Shown here: one piece after another, positions 29,742 through 37,333 of the stretch
How positions within the stretch are numbered: the first letter of the stretch is position 1
Layout: every line of letters starts with the position of its first letter
Assembly: GCF_029814935.1 (NCBI RefSeq)
Contig: NZ_CP104582.1
Coordinates: forward strand, 4,278,001 to 4,342,000
DNA: 64,000 nt
Reading direction: 5' to 3'
Source of the DNA: Pseudomonas sp. GD03919
GTDB lineage: Bacteria; Pseudomonadota; Gammaproteobacteria; Pseudomonadales; Pseudomonadaceae
Translations under genes and position numbers: made by a program
The notes under the pieces: model-generated
What the model saw: only the letters and a program-made list of their open reading frames with translations
Databases searched by the model: none
What the model was told of the DNA's origin: nothing

Positions 29742-30728
29742 ATGTCCCTGGCCATCGTCCACAGCCGCGCCCAGGTCGGCGTCGAAGCCCCGGCCGTCAC
29801 CGTCGAAGCGCACCTGGCCAACGGCCTGCCATCCCTGACCCTGGTGGGCCTGCCGGAAACGGCGGTCAAGGAGAGCAAGGATCGTGTACGCAGTGCGATC
29901 CTCAATGCCGCGTTCGAATTTCCGAGCAAGCGCATCACCCTGAATCTGGCACCTGCCGATCTGCCGAAAGACGGCGGACGCTTCGATCTGGCCATCGCCC
30001 TGGGTATTCTCGCCGCCAGCGGCCAGGTGCCGGCGCAGTCACTGGATGAATACGAATGCCTGGGCGAATTGGCGCTGTCCGGCGCGGTACGCCCGGTACA
30101 GGGCGTATTACCGGCCGCCTTGGCAGCGCGCGAAGCCGGACGCACCCTGATGGTGCCGCACGCCAATGCCGAAGAAGCCAGCCTCGCTTCGGGGCTGAAG
30201 GTCATCGCCGTCGAGCATCTGTTGCAGATCGCCGCGCACCTCAACGGCAGCGCACCGCTCGACGCTTATCTCGCACAGGGGCTGCTCAGGCAGAGCCGCC
30301 CCTACCCGGATCTGGCCGAAGTCCAGGGCCAGTTGGCCGCCAAACACGCCTTGCTGGTGGCGGCTGCCGGCTCGCATAACCTGCTGCTCAGCGGCCCGCC
30401 CGGTACCGGCAAGACGCTGCTGGCCAGCCGCCTGCCAGGGCTGCTGCCGCCGTTGGACGAAAGCGAGGCGCTGCAGGTTGCGGCGATTCATTCGGTGGCC
30501 AGCCACGCGCCCCTGCAGCACTGGCCGCAACGCCCCTTTCGCACCCCGCACCATAGCGCCTCGGGGCCGGCACTGGTCGGCGGCGGCAGCCGCCCGCAAC
30601 CGGGTGAAATTACCCTGGCCCATATGGGCGTGCTGTTTCTCGACGAGTTGCCGGAATTCGACCGCAAGGTGCTGGAAGTGCTGCGCGAACCGCTGGAGAC
30701 TGGTAGGTGGTATTCTCACACTTCCTAA
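29742..30728 (+). pseudogene. comM: comM 5' part, interrupted by the integrated element
   Basis: Codes residues 1-318 and two bases of codon 319 of ComM (YifB), then ten foreign residues and a stop at 30728. The N-terminal Lon-like ChlI domain ([23 protein letters not shown]) and the AAA+ Walker A GPPGTGKT (218-225) and Walker B VLFLDE (297-302) are present. Arginine finger and C-terminal domain are left behind at 37327-37864. ComM is a hexameric branch-migration helicase that aids natural transformation and homologous integration. As it stands the protein is truncated 17 residues after Walker B and should be inactive. Confidence 0.95.
30689..30721. other. attL
   Basis: Chromosomal half ACCGCTG (30689-30695), core GA (30696-30697), then the 24-bp element arm 30698-30721 ending TATTCTCACAC. 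The arm is the inverted partner of the arm in attR (19 of 24 positions match). Confidence 0.85.
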
Positions 30729-30749
30729 GATCTCAGCAGGAAGCCCGGA

Positions 30750-32405
30750 ATGCCTACCGCATACGCCTACATACGCTACTCATCGAAAGCCCAGGGCGAA
30801 GCCGGTAGAGACTCGGTAGACCGTCAAATGGCTTCAATTCAGGCCATTACAAAGCAGCAAGGTATCGAGCTACGGACTGAAAACATTTTCAGTGATACCG
30901 GCATATCTGGCTTTGACGGCTCAAATAAAAACAAAGGAAAGCTCAAAGACCTTATCGACTTAATTATTAGTCAAAAAATCCAAGATGGTGATTTTGTCTT
31001 TGTTGAGTCAATTGACCGGCTATCACGCCAAAAAATGAGGTTATCCAAAGACCTTGTTTATACGATTTTAGACCGTGGTGTGACTCTTGTAACCACGATT
31101 GATGGTCAGATGTATAGCCGTGCCAAAGATGGTATGGAGCAAGACATTATGCTTTCTGTCATTGCTCAACGAGCACACGAAGAAAGCAAAACTAAATCTG
31201 TTCGTCGTAAATCTGCTTGGAATAGAGCTAAAACATTAGCAGATGAAGAAAAGACTATTTTTAATGGTCATAATCCACCATATGGGATTTCATTCAACAA
31301 AGAAGAAAACCGCTTTGAAATAGTAGAAGATGAGGCCCAAGAAATTAGAGACATATTTGAAAGCCTCAAATATGTTGGCGTTTCATTGACTATTAAAAAG
31401 ATAAATGAATATTCAAAGCGGAAATGGACTAACCGCAACATTAAACATCTTTTAGACACTAAATACGTTCTCGGCTCATATATGGCTCAAAGACGGAACG
31501 AAAATAAAAAGAAGGTATTTGAACGGTATATTGAAAATTATTATCCTCAAATCGTTTCATTTGAGCTATTCAATGAAGCAGTTGCTTCAATGAAAAATAG
31601 AGCACATCGTAAACATTATGGAAATCAAACCGTAGGTAGTTTGAATATTTTCAGACACTCAATTAAATGTAGCAATTGCAATGCTTCAATGCTATTTGAA
31701 AAGCAAACGAACCCCAAAGGCGTTGTTTATCCATACTTCCAATGTTTCACCAGAAAAGAATTAAAGAACGGCTGCAATCACCCGCGTTTTAGATTTGATT
31801 TGGCTTTTGGTGTGTTTTTAGAATTAGTTAAATTCGCAACCACAAGCAGCGAAACAATCAACCCTAATGAATGGAATAATGAAACGGCATCAGTCGGCTC
31901 ATTTCATAAAACCTTATTCAAACTTTTAACAAGCACAGAAAAAGACAAAAAACTCGAAAAGAAAATTTCACATGTGAAAAATCTGCTACTTGAACAAAAG
32001 AACTATCAAGACAATATCAATAAATCTTTTGAAGCATTCACAGATGGGATTATTCCAGCCGCTTTCATAAAGAAAGCTTGTGAAACAGAAATCAAGATTG
32101 AAGCATTAGAAAGAGAACTTGCGGAGCTTAATATTGAAAGCTCAACAAGGAATGTTTCTTTGATGGTTCATTCTTACAATGACATAATTGATTTATATAA
32201 GACAGAAGCCGGAAGGTTAAAAATCAATAGTTTCTTCACAAGCAACAATATTGCTTTCAGTTTTTCATTCGACCAGAAAGCCAGAGTGTTAAGATGCAAG
32301 ATTTACTATAAAGACATACATGTTGATGTTATCAATAAAAAGTTTCCACTCCATAATCCATTAAAAGAATTTGGCATTGACAATCTAAATCAATATTTCA
32401 ATTAG
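30750..32405 (+). CDS. large serine recombinase (integrase of the element)
   Basis: 551 residues. N-terminal resolvase domain: AYAYIRYSSKAQGEAGRDSVDRQ with catalytic Ser11 and Arg9, then VFVESIDRLSRQ and the long helix E. A Recombinase domain follows (GHNPPYGISFNKEENRFEIVEDEAQEIRDIFE). The zinc ribbon has cysteines CSNC at about 311-314 and a second pair Cys...GC about 25-40 residues later. A coiled coil covers about 405-455. AGGA precedes the ATG. It should cut both att sites at a 2-bp overlap. The first ~100 bp are clearly richer in GC than the rest. Only 52 bp separate the GA core from the ATG, so its promoter probably lies across the junction. Confidence 0.92.
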   Translation: MPTAYAYIRYSSKAQGEAGRDSVDRQMASIQAITKQQGIELRTENIFSDTGISGFDGSNKNKGKLKDLIDLIISQKIQDGDFVFVESIDRLSRQKMRLSKDLVYTILDRGVTLVTTIDGQMYSRAKDGMEQDIMLSVIAQRAHEESKTKSVRRKSAWNRAKTLADEEKTIFNGHNPPYGISFNKEENRFEIVEDEAQEIRDIFESLKYVGVSLTIKKINEYSKRKWTNRNIKHLLDTKYVLGSYMAQRRNENKKKVFERYIENYYPQIVSFELFNEAVASMKNRAHRKHYGNQTVGSLNIFRHSIKCSNCNASMLFEKQTNPKGVVYPYFQCFTRKELKNGCNHPRFRFDLAFGVFLELVKFATTSSETINPNEWNNETASVGSFHKTLFKLLTSTEKDKKLEKKISHVKNLLLEQKNYQDNINKSFEAFTDGIIPAAFIKKACETEIKIEALERELAELNIESSTRNVSLMVHSYNDIIDLYKTEAGRLKINSFFTSNNIAFSFSFDQKARVLRCKIYYKDIHVDVINKKFPLHNPLKEFGIDNLNQYFN

Positions 32406-32425
32406 CCACTTTGTTCAGTTATCCC

Positions 32426-32452
32426 AGGCCGCTATTCAGTGGCCTTTTTCTT
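32426..32452 (+). terminator. terminator of the recombinase gene
   Basis: Stem AGGCCGCT/AGTGGCCT (one G-T pair) with loop ATTC, then TTTTCTTTTCC. About 20 bp after the stop. Confidence 0.85.
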
Positions 32453-32454
32453 TT

Positions 32455-32546
32455 CCTATACATCCGCCCTATACATTATTTTCGCCCTATACATTGCGGC
32501 CCTATACATATGTGCCCTATACAATAAAAGCAGCCCGCCCTATACA
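32455..32546. repeat. array of six GCCCTATACA repeats upstream of mobC
   Basis: Direct repeats of GCCCTATACA(T) start at 32466, 32484, 32499, 32514 and 32537, with a partial copy (CCTATACAT) at 32455. Spacing is 15 to 23 bp and not regular. Degenerate copies in the other orientation (TGTATAGG, ATATAGGCG) lie at 32600-32626. This could be a relaxosome or MobC binding region, part of oriT, or a second replication control site. Confidence 0.8.
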
Positions 32547-32627
32547 ACTTGAAAACATTAAAATATATGGTAACTTGAAAATATAAGTAAGCAAAAGATA
32601 TAGGCGAGCAATGGGAATGTATAGGAT

Positions 32628-32642
32628 AAAAACTTCGTTTTT
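32628..32642. other. small hairpin in the candidate oriT region
   Basis: AAAAAC, loop TTC, GTTTTT. The same 14 bp recur inverted at about 36055-36068. The gap 32547-32747 between the repeats and mobC has no gene; since it precedes mobC and the relaxase, it is the most likely place for the origin of transfer. No nick site can be named. Confidence 0.45.
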
Positions 32643-32747
32643 CTCCTACCGTTCAAAAGTCTTCGACATTTTTCACTTACTTCCCTACTCGATTTTTCTG
32701 CACTGCGTTTGAAAAATAGGAGAGCAAATAATAATACAGGAGGCTAT

Positions 32748-33131
32748 ATGGCAAGAGAAAGAAAAGGTGAACAGTTCAATATAAGAATATCAAAAGAAGC
32801 AAAAGAGCATATAAAAAACAATGCTCAACTATTAGGTATCAGCCAAGCAAAGTATATCGAAAAACTGGCTATTGAAGGTTGCACAATCATTGAGGTAAGA
32901 AACGATAGATATATCGACTGGATTGAAAACAAGATGCAACCAACGATAAATAAACTCGGCAGCAACCTTAATCAAATTGCCGCAGCAGTAAATAGCGGAA
33001 ACTACAAAAAATTAGACCAGAACATCGGGACAATAAATGATGCTCGCAAAATGTTTGATTATCTCTACAAGAAATTTTCCGAATATGAAGAAAGGGTGGT
33101 GATTAAGAACAACAACAATGGGGATATATGA
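32748..33131 (+). CDS. MobC-like mobilization accessory protein
   Basis: 127 residues, MARERKGEQFNIRISKEAKEHIKNNAQLLGISQAKYIEKLAIEGCTIIEVRNDRYIDWIENKMQPTINKLGSNLNQIAAAVNSGNYKKLDQNIGTINDARKMFDYLYKKFSEYEE. The N terminus looks like a ribbon-helix-helix DNA-binding fold, and GSNLNQIAAAVNSG matches the conserved NLNQIAR motif of relaxosome MobC proteins. AGGAGG lies at the right distance from the ATG at 32748; an earlier TTG frame is ignored. It overlaps the relaxase by 4 bp. Confidence 0.85.
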   Translation: MARERKGEQFNIRISKEAKEHIKNNAQLLGISQAKYIEKLAIEGCTIIEVRNDRYIDWIENKMQPTINKLGSNLNQIAAAVNSGNYKKLDQNIGTINDARKMFDYLYKKFSEYEERVVIKNNNNGDI

Positions 33132-34789
33132 TAAGAGAAAAATTAAGCACGCAGAAAGATAAAGGAGAAACACAAAACACCCTTGGATATGCTTTGAAGA
33201 AGTCAGCACTTATAGATAGCAACAGACTTCAAACAGGAACAACGCAAGAGTTTATAGAGTTTCTAGCCAAAAAATTCGATAAGGCTTGCAAAGGCAAGCA
33301 GCACAATACCAGTTTTCACGAAATGGTATCTTTTGACCCTTCCGACAAAATCACCCCAGAACAAGCCCTTTCCATAGCCAAGGAATTGTATGAACACACT
33401 CACGGATTAAACCGTGAGCACGCTTTTGCTGTTCATACAGATAAAAAGCACATTCATGTTCATTTTGTCTGGGCACCCAGAGACTTCAACAACAAGATAT
33501 ATAATCAAGTTGATGATTTCCGTATCATAGAGCAAAAACTAACAGATTTAGAGCAGAAGCACGGACTAACACAGGTAACAAATAGAAAGTCTTTAAAGCC
33601 AGACCTTGAAACACAACCACCACAGAATAAGAAAGAACAGGCACTTGAAAAGCGTGGGTTAACATCAAAGAAAAAGCAGTTTAAAGACGAACTTAAAGAG
33701 TTAATCAATGACAGTATAAACACAACTGCCTTCTTCAATATTATGAGCTTGTCCGGCTATTCATTTATACAGAATGGGAAAACTGGTTATTCAGTAGAGA
33801 AAGAAGGTGAAACATTCAAAGCATCAGATTTGGGCATTCATTACACAGCACTTAAAAAGAATCTTGAAGAAATACACCAATTTGATGAGCTGCTTGAATA
33901 TTACAGCAAGAAGCCAAAAGAAAACCATATTGCTCTAATTCAAACGAATGAAGAAACTGACTTTATGAAAGGTAAGTGTAAAACAACCCTTCATAAAGAT
34001 TTTACCCAGCAAAGCAGCTCCAAATCGGTTGAGTATTACTATAAGAACTCAAATAACAAAAAGGCTTTTGAATATCACAAAGCCCCTTCTAAGGTTCAGT
34101 TTAATGACCTTTCCAGCAAATCAATAAAAGCCGGTTTACAGCGTCTTACTGCTGACATGAAGAAACCGGGGCCGTTGACTTGCAGCGGGCCAGACTGGGC
34201 GAAAAAGAAAATGTGGATGGAGTTTCACATGATGAATCTGGAAGCCAAAGGATTCACCTTGTCAGGCTATAAACCAACCCCGGCAGATACCAAGGAGCTT
34301 GAAATTAGAAAAGCTGAGTATGCTGAGAAGCTCAAAGAGTGGAAGAAGAACGACCAACAGAACCCACCAAAACAAGCCATAGAAGCACCTGAATCTAATC
34401 AGCCGCTACCTATGCACCAGGGCGAACCTAACCTGCTTAAAAACGATATAGAGCAGCCTATGGCATCAGGTTCTGACGAACCTGAAAAGAAGGTTGGACA
34501 GGATAGCCTTGATAACTTCAAGATTTTCGTAAATGAATTACTTGAAGAATATAGCGACTACGATGAAAAAGAAATGCTTGAAAACATTCGTGATATTTTA
34601 GAAGGCAAGGTAATTTATGATGCTGAAATTTTCGACAAGGTAATGGAGAGAGTAAAAGACTTAGATGATGAGACTAGAGAAGTCTTTTTAGAGCATATCA
34701 ACAAGTTGCTTGATGATGGTGATTCAGGTTCACCAATTGACGGAAAACTAAAGGCCGCGAGTAAGAAAAGGAACAGGTATAACATATAA
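33128..34789 (+). CDS. MOBP-type relaxase
   Basis: 553 residues. The relaxase domain occupies about 1-150: motif I NTLGYALKKSA with the likely catalytic Tyr21, SFHEMVSFDPSDKITPEQALSIAKELYEHTHGL, and the metal-binding histidines in AVHTDKKHIHVHFVW (His103, His108, His110). Compared with TraI of RP4 the order and spacing of these motifs agree, hence MOBP. The rest is charged, helical and ends in an acidic region; no helicase or primase motif is seen. It should nick one strand at oriT and stay covalently bound to the 5' end. A conjugative helper is needed, since no type IV secretion gene is present. Confidence 0.9.
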   Translation: MIREKLSTQKDKGETQNTLGYALKKSALIDSNRLQTGTTQEFIEFLAKKFDKACKGKQHNTSFHEMVSFDPSDKITPEQALSIAKELYEHTHGLNREHAFAVHTDKKHIHVHFVWAPRDFNNKIYNQVDDFRIIEQKLTDLEQKHGLTQVTNRKSLKPDLETQPPQNKKEQALEKRGLTSKKKQFKDELKELINDSINTTAFFNIMSLSGYSFIQNGKTGYSVEKEGETFKASDLGIHYTALKKNLEEIHQFDELLEYYSKKPKENHIALIQTNEETDFMKGKCKTTLHKDFTQQSSSKSVEYYYKNSNNKKAFEYHKAPSKVQFNDLSSKSIKAGLQRLTADMKKPGPLTCSGPDWAKKKMWMEFHMMNLEAKGFTLSGYKPTPADTKELEIRKAEYAEKLKEWKKNDQQNPPKQAIEAPESNQPLPMHQGEPNLLKNDIEQPMASGSDEPEKKVGQDSLDNFKIFVNELLEEYSDYDEKEMLENIRDILEGKVIYDAEIFDKVMERVKDLDDETREVFLEHINKLLDDGDSGSPIDGKLKAASKKRNRYNI

Positions 34790-34793
34790 ATAA

Positions 34794-34811
34794 AAAGCCC
34801 GTTAGGGCTTT
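34794..34811. terminator. bidirectional terminator between relaxase and rep
   Basis: Perfect stem AAAGCCC/GGGCTTT with loop GTTA, followed on the minus strand by TTATTTAT. The two genes converge here and the rep stop codon overlaps the hairpin. Confidence 0.85.
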
Positions 34812-35682
34812 AGAATGGTAATGCTTCATCACAGATAGATGATTCATCAGTATTGCTTTTAGGTTTCTCTGCAACCGTTGGTAAAAAACCTTCCCTTCTT
34901 TTTGGAAAAGACACTTTATAGCCCTCAATTTCTTTTTCAGGTTTAATCGTCTCAACTGCTTTAAGAAACTTAAGGTCTATCAATTCCTTGTGTGCTTTGT
35001 TTATCTTTTTTACAACGTCTTGCCTGCCAAAACTTTCAGCCTGCAATCTCTTCAATATCTCATTAATTTTAAATGTTGAGTTATTGAATTGGTTTGTTGT
35101 GTAGAACATAAAAAGTATTTTTGCGTAATCGCTCTTTATTTTCTTGTAGTCGCTCAAGCAAATGTTAAAGATTAGATTTGCATCATATTCATAAAACTGC
35201 TCAAAGAATTTACTAAAAGTAATTTTTATTTCTTCTCTGTTTTCTTTGTTTTCTTCCACATGTGTAAGTAAATGGCATTTATATGTTTTCGGGCCATAAC
35301 TAAACGCAAGGTAGAAATCAAGCATATTCTCTAATGACTTATGTATCTTCTCTATGTAAACTTTTTTGTTGCTTGGGTGCACTTTATGAAATTTCATAAA
35401 ATGATTTAAGTTAATCGTGAAAGTCAATCTATCACTTTTTAACTTCATTTTGAGCAGATAATAGAAAACATCAAAGTCGAAATTTACAGACAATGGATAG
35501 AAACGCATTTCCACATTCTGGAAACCATAGAACCTATCAATGATTATTTCTTTTCTTATTTTCTTTCCAGTAGTCACGGACTGGAATATTGGAAGGTGAA
35601 GAATTGATTTAGCGAAAGAAACAAAGTCGTCTTGTGCGTAGATTTCTTTTTCACTTTGTAAACTGTTAAATATGTATGTCAT
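34810..35682 (-). CDS. probable plasmid replication initiator (Rep, winged-helix type)
   Basis: 290 residues, basic. Two regions look like the paired winged helices of Rep_3/RepA initiators: LSVNFDFDVFYYLLKMKLKSDRLTFTINLNHFMKFH (about 63-98) and LSDYKKIKSDYAKILFMFYTTNQFNNSTFKINEILKRLQAESFGRQDVVKKINKAHKELIDLKFL (about 176-240), where S-DYAKILF-MFY parallels the KSxYAxRLYxLL motif. No relaxase or helicase motif is present. AAGGAG precedes the ATG. Five 22-23 bp iterons lie just upstream. The family call rests on these patterns and the iterons, not on a search. Confidence 0.65.
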   Translation of the reverse strand: MTYIFNSLQSEKEIYAQDDFVSFAKSILHLPIFQSVTTGKKIRKEIIIDRFYGFQNVEMRFYPLSVNFDFDVFYYLLKMKLKSDRLTFTINLNHFMKFHKVHPSNKKVYIEKIHKSLENMLDFYLAFSYGPKTYKCHLLTHVEENKENREEIKITFSKFFEQFYEYDANLIFNICLSDYKKIKSDYAKILFMFYTTNQFNNSTFKINEILKRLQAESFGRQDVVKKINKAHKELIDLKFLKAVETIKPEKEIEGYKVSFPKRREGFLPTVAEKPKSNTDESSICDEALPF

Positions 35683-35766
35683 ATTGCTCCTTATTTGATT
35701 ATATAGTTATATCAAACCATATAATTCCAATAAGTCAATAGAACACCCGTCCTAATATTATTATGT

Positions 35767-35878
35767 ATCATATAGCCGCCACCATATCATCATAGAGCCA
35801 TACATATATCCATCATAAGGCCACCCCCTTATGTATCATAGAGCCACCCCCATATACATCATAGAGCCACCCCCATAT
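35767..35878. repeat. iteron array, probable oriV
   Basis: Five direct repeats of ATCATAGAGCCACCCCCATAT start at 35767, 35789, 35812, 35835 and 35858, a 22-23 bp period (two helical turns). The fourth and fifth copies are identical over 21 bp; the first three differ at a few positions. They lie 85-200 bp upstream of rep, with a very AT-rich stretch (35683-35760) between, the usual layout of an iteron origin. Confidence 0.88.
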
Positions 35879-35880
35879 GC

Positions 35881-36196
35881 CCCTAAATTTTGGCTTAAAA
35901 TCAGCCTTAAATAACTGTCCTAAGTATCTTTTAAGTATTTATAAGAAGACTTGAAAACTTTTTCGAGTGCAGCAGAGCACGCCCTAACGGGCTAAAACCA
36001 CTGGAATAAGCGAACGAAGTTCGCAGATTTGAAGAGCGAAGCGAAGCAAATCATAAAACGAAGTTTTTCAGTGCGTTTTGCATAATGGTTATTAACACTT
36101 GATTATTGAAAATATATTTAAAAAGCTCCTCCGACTTTCTTGACATTATATATTTATATGGGAAAATATAAATAAGAGAATAAGAAAGAGGGATAT
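35881..36196. other. structured non-coding region between iterons and the 207-residue gene
   Basis: No gene. Three hairpins can be drawn: GCCC/GGGC around TAAC at 35981-35992 (13 bp identical, inverted, to the terminator at 34797), GCGAAC/GTTCGC at 36010-36024, and GATTTG/CAAATC at 36026-36052 enclosing GAAGCGAAGC. A TTGACA box followed by an AT-rich run at about 36139 may be the promoter of the next gene. Confidence 0.6.
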
Positions 36197-36820
36197 ATGA
36201 GTGGAGATAATAAGAAGTTTGATATTTATGTTGGTGAAATCAACGACCTTTTAGTTTCTTATGTCAATAAAGAAACTGCTTATGATGTTTGTAGCGTGTA
36301 TTTGATTGATGATTATGACGCTTATTTGTCAATCATCGAAAAAGTAAAAGAGATTGAAAGCAAATATTCATTTGCTAGAAAAGTCTCTTTTATTGAAGTT
36401 CCTAGTAAAACCTTCGCAAAGATAAACGCAACGAATTCCCCATCATTTAAACTTATTAAGTCAAAGAAGTGCTCTGCCCTTCTTCTTAATAGTTATGTGA
36501 GTGAAAACCCTAATCTTGCAGAAATTTTCACAATGGAAAATGTGAGTGCAGGGAAAATCAAATTATATGAGAAGATTTTTCAAGATTGTCTTTATCTCTC
36601 ATATAAAGATTATGCAACTAAAGAAACAGTAATAATCAAAAGAAATATTGGAATTGGAACTGTAATTTTCTCCAATAATCATTTTGCAACTGAAAAAAAA
36701 GCAACAATGATGAGAATTGATAGAAAAGAAAATCAGCCAAATGTCATCAAATACAGAGATTGGTATTTGTTAGAAATGGACAATGACATTCAACAATTAG
36801 TCAATATGGTTGAGTGCTGA
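36197..36820 (+). CDS. unknown protein of the element (207 residues)
   Basis: I do not recognise it. MSGDNKKFDIYVGEINDLLVSYVNKETAYDVCSVYLIDDYDAYLSIIEKVKEIESKYSFARKVSFIEVPSK is predicted mixed alpha/beta; there is no signal peptide, membrane segment, repeated motif or cysteine cluster. A purine-rich Shine-Dalgarno (AGAGGG) precedes the ATG. It is AT-rich like the rest of the element. A hairpin of 9-bp arms (ACGCTTGAA/TTCAAGCGT, 36837-36858) follows and separates it from the converging gene. It could be cargo, for example a defence or stress protein, but nothing seen proves this. Confidence 0.75.
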   Translation: MSGDNKKFDIYVGEINDLLVSYVNKETAYDVCSVYLIDDYDAYLSIIEKVKEIESKYSFARKVSFIEVPSKTFAKINATNSPSFKLIKSKKCSALLLNSYVSENPNLAEIFTMENVSAGKIKLYEKIFQDCLYLSYKDYATKETVIIKRNIGIGTVIFSNNHFATEKKATMMRIDRKENQPNVIKYRDWYLLEMDNDIQQLVNMVEC

Positions 36821-36836
36821 CGGCTGGTCATTTAGA

Positions 36837-36858
36837 ACGCTTGAACGAGTTCAAGCGT
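36837..36858. terminator. hairpin between converging unknown genes
   Basis: Perfect arms ACGCTTGAA/TTCAAGCGT with loop CGAG. No strong T run on either side, so termination is probable but not certain. Confidence 0.55.
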
Positions 36859-36872
36859 CCTAAAAGACCTTA

Positions 36873-37223
36873 CTATTTTATTCCAAGTATCGCCCGACCT
36901 TCGCTTATGGCATTGGAAAAAACTAACCAATGCTTTTCTCGAATAATTTCTCTTGGTAATACATAGCCTGCTATATTTTCTATCCTAAATAAAATATCAG
37001 ATGCATCAACAAAAGAGCCTCCTTTACAAAGAAATAAGAAGTATGAAACTGCTACAGACATTACCGCTTCATCTTCATTCATCTTGGCTGCCCAAGCAGT
37101 TTCAACTAATTTAGAGTATTCAATCGCACTAGGAAAAATATGGATGTCAATCTTGTATTCTTTTCTTAACTTCGACCCTATTTGTTCGATGTAAATATTT
37201 TTATTTTTACTAAATCCGAACAT
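36873..37223 (-). CDS. unknown protein at the right end of the element (116 residues)
   Basis: MFGFSKNKNIYIEQIGSKLRKEYKIDIHIFPSAIEYSKLVETAWAAKMNEDEAVMSVAVSYFLFLCKGGSFVDASDILFRIENIAGYVLPREIIREKHWLVFSNAISEGRAILGIK. Soluble, probably helical, with one moderately hydrophobic stretch (AVMSVAVSYFLFLC). GGAG lies six bases before the ATG at 37223; a start at 37235 is also possible. The open frame upstream runs through attR into comM and is not meaningful there. No family recognised. Confidence 0.65.
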   Translation of the reverse strand: MFGFSKNKNIYIEQIGSKLRKEYKIDIHIFPSAIEYSKLVETAWAAKMNEDEAVMSVAVSYFLFLCKGGSFVDASDILFRIENIAGYVLPREIIREKHWLVFSNAISEGRAILGIK

Positions 37224-37300
37224 CACGCACTCCATAATTACTGCGACGTAATGGCTCAATGATATATCGGTGGTAAGGGTAAAGACCACAGGTGATAAAT

Positions 37301-37333
37301 GTGTGAGATTCACCCCTACCATTCGAAAGCGGT
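37301..37333. other. attR
   Basis: Element arm 37301-37324 (starts GTGTGAGATT, contains CCCCTACC), core GA (37325-37326), chromosomal half AAGCGGT (37327-37333). Joined with attL, the chromosomal halves give ACCGCTGGAAAGCGGT, itself a 6-bp inverted repeat around the core. Confidence 0.85.

Larger units (their letters stand above)
30696..37326. mobile_element. integrated mobilizable iteron plasmid in comM (6,629 bp between cores)
   Basis: A strongly AT-rich block with a sharp boundary on each side inside an otherwise GC-rich gene. The junctions share only GA (30696-30697 and 37325-37326), as expected of a large serine recombinase. Contents in order: serine recombinase, repeat array, mobC, relaxase, replication initiator (leftward), iterons, a structured non-coding region, and two unknown genes. 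Codon use and composition point to an AT-rich donor. It has everything needed to integrate, be mobilized by a helper and, in a permissive host, replicate. Confidence 0.9.

Noticed and set aside
32455..35878. CRISPR array
   Set aside because: The repeats are short, imperfect and separated by only a few bases, with no spacers of constant length and no cas genes. They fit iterons and protein-binding repeats.
30696..37326. DDE transposon or IS element in comM
   Set aside because: No DDE transposase, no terminal inverted repeats outside the att arms and no 5-9 bp target duplication; only a 2-bp shared core.
30701..37333. GGT as the direct repeat left by insertion
   Set aside because: GGT occurs at both junctions, but placing the crossover there breaks the symmetry of the element arms. 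A GA core five bases to the left centres both attP and attB and restores the conserved L-E-S-G of ComM.
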